NCBI RefSeq assembly: GCF_030317035.1
Contig: NZ_JASZYK010000009.1
Span: 124,001 to 188,000 of the forward strand
Length of the DNA: 64,000 nt
Direction: 5' to 3'
Source of the DNA: Variovorax sp. J22G73
GTDB lineage: Bacteria > Pseudomonadota > Gammaproteobacteria > Burkholderiales > Burkholderiaceae_C
Shown here: piece by piece, positions 1 to 8,095 of the stretch
Position numbering within the stretch: position 1 is the stretch's first letter
Layout: every line of letters starts with the position of its first letter
Translations under genes and position numbers: made by a program
Notes under the pieces: model-generated
The model's database searches: none
The model's input: only the letters and a program-made list of their open reading frames with translations
What the model was told of the DNA's origin: nothing

Positions 1-639
1 CAGGCGCGCTATGCGATGCCGGTGGCGGTGCAGGAATTTCGCAGCCAGTTCCCCAACGTGAAACTGCACCTGCACCAGGGCTCGCCCAAGCAGATCGCGC
101 AGATGCTGCTCGACGGCGAGGCCGACGTGGGCATCGCCACCGAGGCGCTGGGCGACTACCCGCAGCTGGTCGCCCTGCCCTGCTACCGCTGGACGCATTC
201 GGTGATCGTGCCGCCCGGGCATCCGCTGCTGGACGCGCCGCTCACGCTCGACGCGCTCACGCGGTACCCGCTCATCACCTACGACACCGGCTTCACGGGC
301 CGTTCGCGCATCGACGAGGCCTTCGAGCAGCGCGGGCTGCAGCCCAACATCGTGCTGGCCGCGATGGACGCCGACGTGATCAAGACCTACGTGCAGCTGG
401 GCCTGGGCGTGGGCATCGTCGCCGGCGTGGCGTACGAAGCCGAGCGCGACACGCAGCTGCGCGCGCTCGACGCGGGGCGGCTCTTCGGCATCAACCTCAC
501 CAAGCTGGCGGTGCGACGGGGTACCTACCTGCGCAAGTACGTGTATGCGTTCATCGAATCGTTCGCCCCCACGCTCACGCGCGCGGTGGTGGAAAAGGCG
601 CTGGGCGACGAGGCCAAGGCCTCGCACTACGAAATCTAG
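1..639 (+). CDS. cysB: CysB-family LysR regulator, effector domain (5' truncated)
   Basis: The frame is open from base 1, so the N-terminal helix-turn-helix lies outside the window. What remains is the type 2 periplasmic-binding fold of a CysB/Cbl-like regulator: QARYAMP, then LHQGSPKQIAQML and ADVGIATEAL, which in this family contact the sulfur-metabolite effector, and a C-terminal RRGTYLRKYVYAFIESF. CysB proteins control cysteine and sulfonate assimilation genes. The stop is TAG at 637-639. CysB and Cbl cannot be separated from this fragment; the symbol is therefore tentative. Confidence 0.85.
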   Translation, partial: QARYAMPVAVQEFRSQFPNVKLHLHQGSPKQIAQMLLDGEADVGIATEALGDYPQLVALPCYRWTHSVIVPPGHPLLDAPLTLDALTRYPLITYDTGFTGRSRIDEAFEQRGLQPNIVLAAMDADVIKTYVQLGLGVGIVAGVAYEAERDTQLRALDAGRLFGINLTKLAVRRGTYLRKYVYAFIESFAPTLTRAVVEKALGDEAKASHYEI

Positions 640-776
640 AGCCTGTCCAGTGGCACATCGCGGTCGGGGCCGAGGTGTGTACTGCGGACGACAGAAAGGT
701 TAAAAAAGAAGAATGCAGGTTCACACAGGCGGCGTACATTCGGGTTAATTCCCTGGCTTCCTGGAACGGATCAGCA

Positions 777-1040
777 ATGGCATCGACCCCGCAGCAGCAG
801 CAACAGCAAACAAGGGCCGCCCTCAAGGCGGCAGATGCCGCAGAGCGCCGAGAGCGGCTCAAACGGGCCCTCCCCGCCACGGTGGAACTGCTGCAGAGCC
901 GCCAAGCCGACCGCATCGACGACGCCGACATCGACGCCTACGTGGCCCTCAACTGGCTCGAATGGCACGGTGGCGGGCTTCGCCTGACCATCACCGGGCG
1001 CAATGTGTGCGCCCAGTCGGCGCCCACCGCGCTGGTCTGA
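777..1040 (+). CDS. small hypothetical protein (87 aa)
   Basis: I do not recognise this protein. The ATG at 777 is chosen over an in-frame ATG at 675 because the sequence before 777 looks non-coding (AT-richer, unusual residues) and the protein from 777 reads as a normal soluble polypeptide. It starts with a glutamine tract (MASTPQQQQQQ), followed by a charged helix (residues 12-40), then a compact DDADIDAYVALNWLEWHGGGLRLTITG segment and ends before a bidirectional terminator. It has no signal peptide, membrane segment or metal motif. Function unknown. Confidence 0.6.
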   Translation: MASTPQQQQQQTRAALKAADAAERRERLKRALPATVELLQSRQADRIDDADIDAYVALNWLEWHGGGLRLTITGRNVCAQSAPTALV

Positions 1041-1053
1041 CCCCAACGAAAAA

Positions 1054-1083
1054 AACGCCGCAAGCCTTCAGGCCTGCGGCGTT
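1054..1083. terminator. bidirectional rho-independent terminator
   Basis: A 13-bp stem with one mismatch (AACGCCGCA/TGCGGCGTT core) closes on a TTCA loop. On the minus strand it is followed by a run of seven T, so it best ends the rcnB-like transcript; on the plus strand it is followed by a weaker GTTCTTT tract after the 777-1040 gene. It lies between two convergent genes. Confidence 0.85.
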
Positions 1084-1118
1084 CGTTCTTTGCGTGAGAG
1101 GGCCGGAACAGCGTCTGT

Positions 1119-1544
1119 TTACTGGCCTGCGATGATGTTCGCGATCACGCCGGTGGCAATGGCCGCGAGCACGAAGTCGCCGCCCACGCCCACCCACTGG
1201 TAGCCACGCGGTGGCTGCTGCAGGCGGTACGAGCGCCAGTCCTGCACCACGTAGTTGCGGCCACGGTACTCGGGCGGAATGCGTCCGCCGCGGCGCCATT
1301 CGGCGTGCGGTTGCGGGAAGCCACGGCGATCGAACTGGCGGCCGTCGCGGAAGTCCTGGTTGCCGCGATAGCCCGGAGGGCCGCCGCGGTGATCGAAATT
1401 GGGGCCACGCTGCTCGAAGCGGCCGTCACGGCCATCGCCCGGCCGGCCGTCGAAGCGACGGTCTTGCGCAAAGGCGCTCCCCGCGGCCATGCACATCGCA
1501 AGCGCCGCGGCTGCAACGGCCATGCTCTTTGAATTGCGGATCAT
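1119..1544 (-). CDS. RcnB-family exported protein
   Basis: 141 aa with a clear Sec signal peptide (residues 1-26, cleavage after AGSAFA). The mature N-terminal half is a low-complexity R/G/D/F-rich stretch (DRRFDGRPGDGRDGRFEQRG). The C-terminal half, from about residue 88, holds the RcnB-type core IPPEYRGRNYVVQDWRSYRL followed by PPRGYQWVGVGGDFVLAAIATG. E. coli RcnB is a periplasmic protein that modulates nickel/cobalt efflux by RcnA; no rcnA lies in the window, so a metal role is only inferred from family. The gene stands alone with its own terminator. Confidence 0.8.
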   Translation of the reverse strand: MIRNSKSMAVAAAALAMCMAAGSAFAQDRRFDGRPGDGRDGRFEQRGPNFDHRGGPPGYRGNQDFRDGRQFDRRGFPQPHAEWRRGGRIPPEYRGRNYVVQDWRSYRLQQPPRGYQWVGVGGDFVLAAIATGVIANIIAGQ

Positions 1545-1703
1545 CTGAACTCCTTGATGCGTTGATGACGAAGTCCATTGTGTGCCCCGCTTGTGTCCGC
1601 TTCGGGCACTTCAGGTCGCGGTCAGGTGAAATCAGGTAAGCGCTGGTATCCGCGCGGGGCCTTGTCCTTCAAGGCGCTCGGCACAAGGCCCCGGCACCGC
1701 CCT

Positions 1704-2434
1704 TCAGTACACGCCGCTCGCCAGCACGGCAATCGCCAGGCCGTGCGCCAGCGTGGCCGCGAGCAGGCCCGCGCGGTTGAACACACAGGCCGCCACCAGC
1801 CCTTCGATCAGCGTGAACACCAACACCGGCACGCCCGCGCGCGTGACCAAGAACGCCAGCCATGCATGGCACAGGCTGACAACACGCCGGACGCGATCGC
1901 CGCGCGCACCGCCGGCATGTGCTGCGCAAGGCGCTGCTGCAGCATGCCGCGGAACAGCAGCTCTTCATACGCATTGCCGAGCAGCGCGAAGACAAGCATC
2001 GGCGCGAGCATCGCCGCGCTCGGTGCGGGCAACGAAGGCAGGCCCGCAGCCGTCTTCAAGCCGGCCGCCAGCGCGGTGATGACCGCGGCCCCCAGCACGC
2101 CCCACGACAAGGAAGGCCCCAGCCGCACACCGCGCCACCACGTCACGCGCTCCAGCCACGCCACGCCCACGAACAACGCGGCGGACATGCCGGCCAATGC
2201 CAGCAGCACGGGCGCGGGCGCGCTCAGCCGCATCGAGCCCGCGTCCAACTGCCAGAAGCCCGCCGGGCTCATGGCATCGCGCGCGAAGATGAAGAACCCC
2301 ATGTGCACCGCCACGCGCGCACCCATCAGAGCCCGCGGAATGGCCAGCAGCAACGCCAGCGCGAGCAGGCCCGCTGGCAAAATCGAAACGAGGTAGCCGA
2401 ACAACAATGAAGAAGCCATCAGGAGAATGCACAT
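1704..2434 (-). pseudogene. CPBP-family intramembrane metalloprotease, frameshifted
   Basis: The open frame encodes a multi-pass membrane protein with the CPBP/Abi motif EELLFRG (about residues 158-164). Directly after IASGVLSA the frame breaks: the conserved continuation LCHAWLAFLVTRAGVPVLVF is present one base out of register and runs to a TGA at 1704-1706, ending TLAHGLAIAVLASGVY. Restoring one C (minus strand) near 1874-1875 joins both parts into a family-typical protein with both conserved His motifs. Without it, a premature stop falls at 1808-1810. The start may be 2434 or, more likely, the second ATG at 2419, since 2434 shares its CATG with the start of the divergent gene. A real deletion or a sequencing error in a short C run are both possible. 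Confidence 0.75.
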
Positions 2435-2819
2435 GCCCGAACAAGCCGCCGCCGTGATCTATGCCAAGGACGTGGCGCGCGTGAGCGCGTTCTACGCGAG
2501 CGTCGCGGGGCTCGCGCTCACGCACGCGGAGCCCGGCCATGCGAGCCTCGAGTCGTCGGCGCTGCAGCTCTTCATTGTCGCGATGAACGCGGGCATCGCG
2601 GCCAGCGTGCAGATCGCGAATCCGCCGGTGCCCCGCGAGAACACCGCGCTGAAGTTCATCTTTCCGGTGGCCAGCCTTCAGGCGGCGCGCGCGCTGGCCG
2701 CGCAAGGCGGTGGTGCATTGAAGCCGCCGCAGGCCGAGTGGGCCTTCAACGGCTGGCGCCATTGCGACGGGCACGACCCCGAGGGCAACGTGTTCCAGCT
2801 GCGCGAGCGCGCCGCCTGA
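2433..2819 (+). CDS. VOC-family (glyoxalase/bleomycin-resistance) protein
   Basis: 128 aa, a single VOC fold: VIYAKDVARVSAFYASVAGLAL is the first beta-alpha-beta unit, and HCDGHDPEGNVFQLRER the last, with the DPEGN turn typical of the superfamily. The ATG at 2433 is preferred over 2427 because AGGAG at 2421-2425 sits 7 bases before it. VOC proteins bind a divalent metal and act as lyases, dioxygenases or antibiotic-binding proteins; the substrate cannot be read from sequence. It is divergent from the broken CPBP gene and its RBS lies inside that gene's 5' end. Confidence 0.8.
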   Translation: MPEQAAAVIYAKDVARVSAFYASVAGLALTHAEPGHASLESSALQLFIVAMNAGIAASVQIANPPVPRENTALKFIFPVASLQAARALAAQGGGALKPPQAEWAFNGWRHCDGHDPEGNVFQLRERAA

Positions 2820-2849
2820 GGCTCAGCAAGCGCTCAGTTCACGCACCCA

Positions 2850-3740
2850 TCAGGCGTTTGTCACGCTGGCGTTCTTCGCCTTGCGGCCGACCGGCGGCAG
2901 GTCGAGTTCGATCAACGCCCCATGCGTGCGTGCCAGGTCGAAGGCGCCGGTCGACTGCGGCTTGTCGGTGTGCAGCACCAGCGCGTAGGGGCCTTCGCCG
3001 CGCGCCGCGATGCGCTGCGCCAGCGCGTCGCCGCCCTCCCCTGCGCGCGATGCATTCGACGGGTTCTCGCGCGGCGACGACAGCACCAGCACGCTGCCGC
3101 CCAGCACGATGACCGCCACGCGCACGTTGCTGCCCGGCAGCGCCACGGGCTCGCCGATGTGCGTGCCGGCGTCTTCAGCATCAGTGCCGATCGCAGTGCC
3201 CAGCAAGGCGCGATAGCGCGCCAGCGTCGCATCGAGGTCACGCACGGCAATGGCCAAGCTGGCCACGCCGAGCGCGCCGTTCGCATGCACGCGCACCTCG
3301 CCTTCGGGCACGCGCAATGCGCGTGGCGTGAGGTCACCGCACAGGAAGGGCAAGTCCGCAGACGGCGAGCGTGCCGTCTGCCAGCGCAGGCGTTCACCAT
3401 CGGGCCGCACCCGTCCGCCGTCGAGCGGGCCTTCGAGCAGCAGGCCGCGTGCCTTCGCATCGGCCACGGTGGTGGCGGTGCTGGGCGGCAGCAGCGCGAA
3501 GTCGACGATGCCTTCGCCGTGGCGTTGCAGCAGCTGCCACCAACGCTCGGTGGGCGACGGCTCGCGCCACGCGATCAGCTCGAAGTAGCTGCCGTCGGCG
3601 AACACCACCAGCGCGTTGTGCGTGGCGCGGCCCGGGTGGTCGCCGCCGCGCACCACGTGGAAGCCGAGCGCGCCGTAGTCGGCAATGGTGCGTTCGAGGT
3701 CGTGCACCGCGATGACGATGTGGTCGAGCTTCAGGGACAT
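2850..3740 (-). CDS. VOC-family protein with two glyoxalase-like halves
   Basis: 296 aa. The N-terminal LDHIVIAVHDLERTIADYGALGFHVV and internal NALVVFADGSYFELIAW match the glyoxalase-like fold often found in hydrolases/dioxygenases; a second half begins near residue 160 (GVASLAIAVRDLDATLARYRALLG). It follows livF after 42 bp on the same strand, so it may be the last gene of the liv-type operon, but a separate promoter in the gap is possible. A metabolic role linked to the imported substrate is only an inference from position. The C-terminus is short and basic (VGRKAKNASVTNA). Confidence 0.75.
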   Translation of the reverse strand: MSLKLDHIVIAVHDLERTIADYGALGFHVVRGGDHPGRATHNALVVFADGSYFELIAWREPSPTERWWQLLQRHGEGIVDFALLPPSTATTVADAKARGLLLEGPLDGGRVRPDGERLRWQTARSPSADLPFLCGDLTPRALRVPEGEVRVHANGALGVASLAIAVRDLDATLARYRALLGTAIGTDAEDAGTHIGEPVALPGSNVRVAVIVLGGSVLVLSSPRENPSNASRAGEGGDALAQRIAARGEGPYALVLHTDKPQSTGAFDLARTHGALIELDLPPVGRKAKNASVTNA

Positions 3741-3782
3741 GGGTGTGTTTCTCTGTGGGTTGTCTGAATCGGAAAATTTGAG

Positions 3783-4655
3783 TCAGGAGGCCGTGCGCGC
3801 GGCGCCCTCGCCGCCCAGGTACGCATCGCGGATGCGCGCGTCGGCCAGCAGCTCTTTCGCCGGGCCCGAGAGCACGATGCGCCCGGTCTGCAGCACATAG
3901 CCGTGGTGCGCGATCTGCAGCGCCAGGCTCGCGTTCTGCTCGACCATGAACACCGACACGCCTTGCGCGTTGATGCGCGCGATGAGCTCCAGCACCTTGT
4001 CGACGTACAGCGGCGACAGGCCCATGGTCGGCTCGTCCATGCAGATGAGCCTGGGGCGGCCCATGAGCGCGCGCGCCATGGCCACCATCTGCTGCTCGCC
4101 ACCCGACAGCGTGCCGGCCTGGAACTCGATGCGCTCGGCCACGCGCGGGAACAGCGCCAGCATGCGCTCCAGGTCTTCGGCCACGGCCTTCCGGTCGTTG
4201 CGCGCATAGGCGCCCATCAGCAGGTTCTCGCGCACCGTCATCGCGGGGAACAGCCTGCGCGCCTCGGGCACCGAGCCGATGCCCTTGCGGATGATCTGCG
4301 GCGTGCTCAGCCCGAGCGTGGAAGCGCCGTTGAAGTTCACCTCGCCCGAGCGCGGCTTGAGCAGCCCGAGCACGATCTTCATGGTGGTCGACTTGCCGCT
4401 GGCGTTGCCGCCGAGCAGGCTCACGATCTGGCCCTGGCGCACCTCGATGTCGAGGTCGAAGTGGGCCTGCACGGGGCCGTAGAAGCTGTTGATCTTCTTC
4501 AGTTGCAGCACCGGGTGTGCCGCACCGCCGGAAGCGGGCACGGCCGTGCGTTCGGGCAGGTCCTCGCCCCACCCCTCCCAACCCTCCCACCCCTCCCAAC
4601 CCTCTCCCCGCTGGGGAGGGGGCGCCAGGCCGGAGCGGGCGACGGTGGCGATCAT
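3783..4655 (-). CDS. livF: branched-chain amino-acid type ABC transporter ATPase LivF
   Basis: LivF-type ATPase of a high-affinity amino-acid/amide importer. It shows Walker A GGNASGKST, Q-loop region, signature LSGGEQQMVAMARAL, Walker B LICMDEPTMGLS and the H-loop-like FMVEQNA typical of LivF. The ATG at 4653-4655 overlaps the livG stop in an ATGA, which supports this start. The first ~50 residues are abnormal: the family usually starts at about VLQLKKINSFYGPV, but here a 9-bp tandem repeat and a C-rich palindrome are read in frame as RGEGWEGWEGWEGWGED. An alternative is that translation really begins further in; no better ATG is present before the conserved core. Confidence 0.9.
   Translation of the reverse strand: MIATVARSGLAPPPQRGEGWEGWEGWEGWGEDLPERTAVPASGGAAHPVLQLKKINSFYGPVQAHFDLDIEVRQGQIVSLLGGNASGKSTTMKIVLGLLKPRSGEVNFNGASTLGLSTPQIIRKGIGSVPEARRLFPAMTVRENLLMGAYARNDRKAVAEDLERMLALFPRVAERIEFQAGTLSGGEQQMVAMARALMGRPRLICMDEPTMGLSPLYVDKVLELIARINAQGVSVFMVEQNASLALQIAHHGYVLQTGRIVLSGPAKELLADARIRDAYLGGEGAARTAS
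4573..4621. repeat. 9-bp tandem repeat plus C-rich palindrome inside livF
   Basis: Three copies of CCCTCCCA(A/C) at 4573-4599 run into a palindrome CTCCCC-GCT-GGGGAG near 4604-4618. The palindrome resembles those at 7968-8077 and 28944-29052, which are intergenic. Here it lies within the 5' coding part of livF and is translated as Gly-Trp-Glu repeats, consistent with an intergenic repeat captured by an extended reading frame. Confidence 0.75.
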
Positions 4656-5539
4656 GCGGGCACCGCCTCTTGGGTATCCCGGATGTTTTGCGCCTTCGGC
4701 GCGCCGGCCGTGCCCACATGGCGATGGCCCAGGTAGGCCTCGATCACCGCGGGGTCGTTGCGCACGTCGTCGGGCAGGCCTTCGGCAATCTTGCGGCCGT
4801 CGTCGAGCACGGCCACGCGGTCCGACAGCTGCATCACCAGGTCGAGCTTGTGCTCGATCAGCAGGATGGTCTGGCCGCGCGCCTTCAGGCCGCGAATGAT
4901 CTCCAGCATCTCGGCCGTCTCGCTTTCGTTCATGCCCGCGGTGGGCTCGTCGAGCAGCAGCAGGCGCGGCTTGAGCGCCAGTGCCCGCGCGATCTCCACG
5001 CGGCGGCGGTTGGCGTAGGAGAGGCTGTAGGCCGGATGGTCCACGCGCGGCGCCAGGCGCTCGCCGAAGAGCGCGATGATCTCGCGCGCCTCTTCGCGCA
5101 AGGCCTCTTCCTCGCGGCGCACGGCAGCGGGCTGCACCAGCGCCAGCGCGAGTTCGGCCAGCGCGCCCAGGCCGGGCACGCTGCCCATGCGCGGCTTGAC
5201 GGCGCGCAGCCGCGTGTGCGCGCCGACCAGCACGTTGTCGAGCACCGAGAGGTTCGCGAACACGCGCCCGTGCTGGAAGGTGCGCGCCAGCCCGCGCTGC
5301 GCGAGCTGTTGCGCCGGCAGGCCGGTGATGTCCTGCCCGTCGAACAGCACCTGCCCTTCGTCGGGCCGGTCGAGGCCGGTCACCAGGTTGAACAGCGTGG
5401 TCTTGCCCGCGCCGTTCGGGCCGATCACGCTGAGCAGTTCGCCCTCGCCCACGTGCAGGTCCACGGCGTTGACGGCCGTGAGCCCGCCGAAGCGGCGCGT
5501 GATGCCGCGGATGTCAAGCAGCGAGGGAGTTGGCGACAT
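4652..5539 (-). CDS. livG: branched-chain amino-acid type ABC transporter ATPase LivG
   Basis: 295 aa. Walker A GPNGAGKTTL at residues 40-49, LivG-specific insert after the ATPase N-half (TRLRAVKPRMGSVPGLGALAEL), signature-like LSYANRRRVEIARAL, Walker B LLLLDEPTAGMN and switch His ILLIEHKLDLVM. LivG pairs with LivF at the cytoplasmic face of the permease. Its 5' end overlaps the osmC-like gene by 26 bp and its stop overlaps livF in ATGA, so all are probably one translationally coupled operon. Confidence 0.93.
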   Translation of the reverse strand: MSPTPSLLDIRGITRRFGGLTAVNAVDLHVGEGELLSVIGPNGAGKTTLFNLVTGLDRPDEGQVLFDGQDITGLPAQQLAQRGLARTFQHGRVFANLSVLDNVLVGAHTRLRAVKPRMGSVPGLGALAELALALVQPAAVRREEEALREEAREIIALFGERLAPRVDHPAYSLSYANRRRVEIARALALKPRLLLLDEPTAGMNESETAEMLEIIRGLKARGQTILLIEHKLDLVMQLSDRVAVLDDGRKIAEGLPDDVRNDPAVIEAYLGHRHVGTAGAPKAQNIRDTQEAVPA

Positions 5540-6080
5540 GGGCGGCCTTCGCCTTCGAGTTCACGAGCTTCACCTCGGCGCGGATGGTCTGCGGGTTGCG
5601 CAGCAGGTTCAGGATGGGGCAGTTGCGCTCCACCGCCTCGAACAGCGCGTCGATGTCTTCGCGGCTTGCGGGCGAGTCGATGTGCACCGTGTAGCCGATC
5701 TCGTGCGGCCAGATGGGCGTCTGCTCGTGGCCCGGCTTGCCGCCGCGCGGGTCGATGACGCCGGTGACCTCCACCTCGAGGCTTTCGAGCGGCACCTGGC
5801 GCTCGGCCGCGTGGATCAGGAAGATGTGCGTCACGCAGGTGCCCAGCACGCCCAGCTGCAGCTCGGGCGAACTCGGGCCCAGGTTGTAGCCCGCGAAATC
5901 GGGCGGGCTGTCGCTGATGACCTGGTGCTCGCGAATGCGCAGGCGGCGCACGCCGCTGCGGCCTTCGGCCTTCACGCTGGCCTTCAGTTGCGCGGGCTGG
6001 GCGGTGCCCGCCTCGACGGCGGCATTGCGTGCCAGCACGGCGGCGCGTTTCTCGGCGAGGTAGTCGTTCAGGTGGCTCAT
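5514..6080 (-). CDS. OsmC-family protein embedded in the liv operon
   Basis: 188 aa. The OsmC/Ohr core is visible as GPSSPELQLGVLGTCVTHIFLIHAAERQVPLESLEVEVTGVIDPRGG, with one cysteine (TCV) at the place of the family's active-site Cys and a C-terminal ERNCPILNLLRNP carrying the second Cys. OsmC/Ohr proteins reduce organic hydroperoxides with paired cysteines; here the pair seems kept. It sits 13 bp after the permease stop and overlaps livG, so it is co-expressed with the transporter. Whether it detoxifies peroxides or does something linked to the imported compound is not known. Confidence 0.85.
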   Translation of the reverse strand: MSHLNDYLAEKRAAVLARNAAVEAGTAQPAQLKASVKAEGRSGVRRLRIREHQVISDSPPDFAGYNLGPSSPELQLGVLGTCVTHIFLIHAAERQVPLESLEVEVTGVIDPRGGKPGHEQTPIWPHEIGYTVHIDSPASREDIDALFEAVERNCPILNLLRNPQTIRAEVKLVNSKAKAAHVANSLAA

Positions 6081-6093
6081 GGTTGTGGTTCTT

Positions 6094-7923
6094 TCAGACA
6101 GTGCCCAGCAGACCTTGCGGGCGAAAACGAATCAGCAGGAGCAGCGCCACGCCGTAGATCAGCATGCGGTACTCGGCCGTCACGCGGAACAGCTCCGGCA
6201 GGCTCACGAGCGCGACCGCGCCCAGCAGCGCGCCGCTGATGTTCCCGAGCCCGCCCAGGATCACCATCGTCAGCGCGAGGATCGAGATCTGCGAGCCGAA
6301 GGTCTCGTGGTTGATGTACGAGTACATGTGCGCGGTGAAGGCGCCGCTCACGCCGGCCGCGAAGCCGCCGAAGCCGAAGGCCAGCGCCTTGTAGCGGTCG
6401 GGGCTCACGCCGTAGGCGCGCGCGGCCACCTCGTCCTCGCGCACCGCGCGGAAGGTGCGGCCCAGGTGCGAACGCAGCAGACGCCACTGCAGCAGGGCCA
6501 GCAGCACCATCGCACCCAAAGAAGCCCAGTAGATGGCCTCGTTCGACGAGGCATCGCGCCCGAACAGCGACAGCGGCGGAATGCCCGACACGCCGATGGG
6601 CCCGTGCGTGAGGCTTTCCCAGTTGAGGATGGTGAGCGCCACGATCTCGCCGATGCCCAGCGTGGCGATCGACACGTAGTGCCCGCGCAGCCTGAAGGCC
6701 GGAAAGATCAGCGCCGTGCCGATCAGCGACGTGAGAATGCCCGCCGCCACGATGCCCGTGCCCACCGGCAGGTGCAGGTCGAGCACCAGCAGCGACGAGG
6801 CATACGCACCAATGGCCAGCAGCCCCGCGTGCCCCAGCGAGATCTGCCCGATGGTGCCGGCCACCAGCGTGAGGCTGAGCGCGAGCGCGCCGTAGAGCCA
6901 CGCATTCGTCAGCGTCTGCAGCAGGTAGGGCGACGGATCGAACAGCGGCAAGGCCACCGCCGCGGCGAACAGCGCGAGCAGCACGCGCGGCGGCACGCGC
7001 CACGGCTTGCTGGGCGCGATGAAGGTGCCCGTGAGCGGCTCGGGCGGCAGCGCGCGCTTGCGCCCGAACAGGCCGTTGGGCTTCCACACCAGGATGACCA
7101 GCAGCAGCGCGAAGGCGAACAGGTTGCGGTACGGCGTGCCCAGGATGGCCACGCCGTAGCTTTCGATGAGCCCCAGCAGCAGGCTGCCCACGATGGCGCC
7201 CGGCACGTTGCCCACGCCGCCCACCACCGTGGCCACCACGCCCTTGAGCGTGGCCTGGAAGCTCATGGCCGGGCTGATGTTGTTGTAGTACATGCCCACC
7301 AGCAGGCCCGAGAGCCCACCCAGCGCGGCCGCGATGGCGAACACGGCCTGGTTCACGCGGTCGACGTCCACGCCCATCTGCTGCGCCGCATCGCGGTCTT
7401 GCGCGGTGGCGCGCACGGCCCAGCCCAGCTTGGTGAAGCGCAGGAAGCCGAACAGCACCGTGGCGCTGGCGATGCCGATGCCCGCGATGAGCAGGTCGAG
7501 CGCGCCGATGGTGCCGGTGCCGATCTGCAGGCGCCAGTCGGGCAGCTGCGTGGGCAGCGAGCGCGGGTCGGGGCTGAACACCAGCTGCACCAGGATGTCG
7601 AGCACGAAGCTGATGCCGATGGTCGCCAGCAGCGGCGCGATGCGCGCCGCGCCCTGCAGCGGGCGCAGGCCCACGCGTTCGATCAGCATGCCCAACGCGC
7701 CCGAGCCGAGCACCACCAGCAGGATGGTCACGGGCAGCGGCGTGTGCAGGTAGGTGATCGACGCCCAGCCGATGTACGCGCCCACGGTGTACACCGAGCC
7801 GTGCGCGAAGTTGATGAGGTGCGAGACACCGAAGATCAACGCGAGGCCCACCGCCAGCAACGCGTAGATGTTGCCGATGATGAGACCGTTGACGGTGTAG
7901 TCGAAGAAGGAGGTGAAGCTCAT
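6094..7923 (-). CDS. fused LivH-LivM ABC permease
   Basis: 609 aa from the ATG at 7923 (MSFTSFFDYTVNGLIIGNIYAL); an in-frame upstream ATG at 8013 would read through a palindromic repeat and is rejected. Residues 1-290 are LivH-like (VNGLIIGNIYALLAVGLALIFGVSHLINFAHG, GGVGNVPGAIVGSLLLGLIES), then a linker with KPNGLFGRKRALPPEP, then residues ~325-609 LivM-like (LTLVAGTIGQISLGHAGLLAIGAYAS, LGGLGNISGALLGAV, RPQGLLG). In the standard system these are two proteins forming a heterodimer, so the fusion supplies both halves of the pore in one chain. It lies between the binding-protein gene and the OsmC/LivG/LivF genes. Confidence 0.92.
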   Translation of the reverse strand: MSFTSFFDYTVNGLIIGNIYALLAVGLALIFGVSHLINFAHGSVYTVGAYIGWASITYLHTPLPVTILLVVLGSGALGMLIERVGLRPLQGAARIAPLLATIGISFVLDILVQLVFSPDPRSLPTQLPDWRLQIGTGTIGALDLLIAGIGIASATVLFGFLRFTKLGWAVRATAQDRDAAQQMGVDVDRVNQAVFAIAAALGGLSGLLVGMYYNNISPAMSFQATLKGVVATVVGGVGNVPGAIVGSLLLGLIESYGVAILGTPYRNLFAFALLLVILVWKPNGLFGRKRALPPEPLTGTFIAPSKPWRVPPRVLLALFAAAVALPLFDPSPYLLQTLTNAWLYGALALSLTLVAGTIGQISLGHAGLLAIGAYASSLLVLDLHLPVGTGIVAAGILTSLIGTALIFPAFRLRGHYVSIATLGIGEIVALTILNWESLTHGPIGVSGIPPLSLFGRDASSNEAIYWASLGAMVLLALLQWRLLRSHLGRTFRAVREDEVAARAYGVSPDRYKALAFGFGGFAAGVSGAFTAHMYSYINHETFGSQISILALTMVILGGLGNISGALLGAVALVSLPELFRVTAEYRMLIYGVALLLLIRFRPQGLLGTV

Positions 7924-7967
7924 GGCGTGGCCTCGAAAGGCACCACCACCTCTCTCCCTGCCTTGCT

Positions 7968-8077
7968 CCCTCTCCCGCTTGCGGGAGAGGGTTGGGGTGA
8001 GGGCACGCGGCATTCAAACCCGCGCGATGTTGCAAGGCCGTCGGCCCTCACCCTGACCCTCTCCCAAAGGGAGAGGG
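7968..8077. repeat. paired palindromic (BIME-like) element between livK-like gene and permease
   Basis: Two palindromes, CCCTCTCCCGC-TT-GCGGGAGAGGG at 7968-7991 and CCCTCTCCC-AAA-GGGAGAGGG at 8057-8077, face each other. The flanking 20-bp arms at 7985-8004 and at about 8045-8064 are also inverted copies with two mismatches, so the RNA could fold into one long hairpin. It lies just after the binding-protein stop codon, where such elements often stabilise or attenuate the upstream mRNA; this role is inferred. Confidence 0.8.
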
Positions 8078-8095
8078 GATAAAACCGAAACGCGC

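Noticed and set aside
4563..4620. CRISPR-like short repeat array
   Set aside because: Units are only 9 bp, without spacers, and lie in coding sequence.
7923..8013. N-terminal extension of the LivHM permease from ATG 8013
   Set aside because: It would be translated from a palindromic repeat; the ATG at 7923 starts exactly at the family N-terminus.
6079..8082. Long plus-strand open frame (667 codons) opposite the permease
   Set aside because: It is antisense to a clear LivHM gene, is rich in His/Arg/Gln/Ala as expected from GC-rich shadow frames, and has no domain or RBS.
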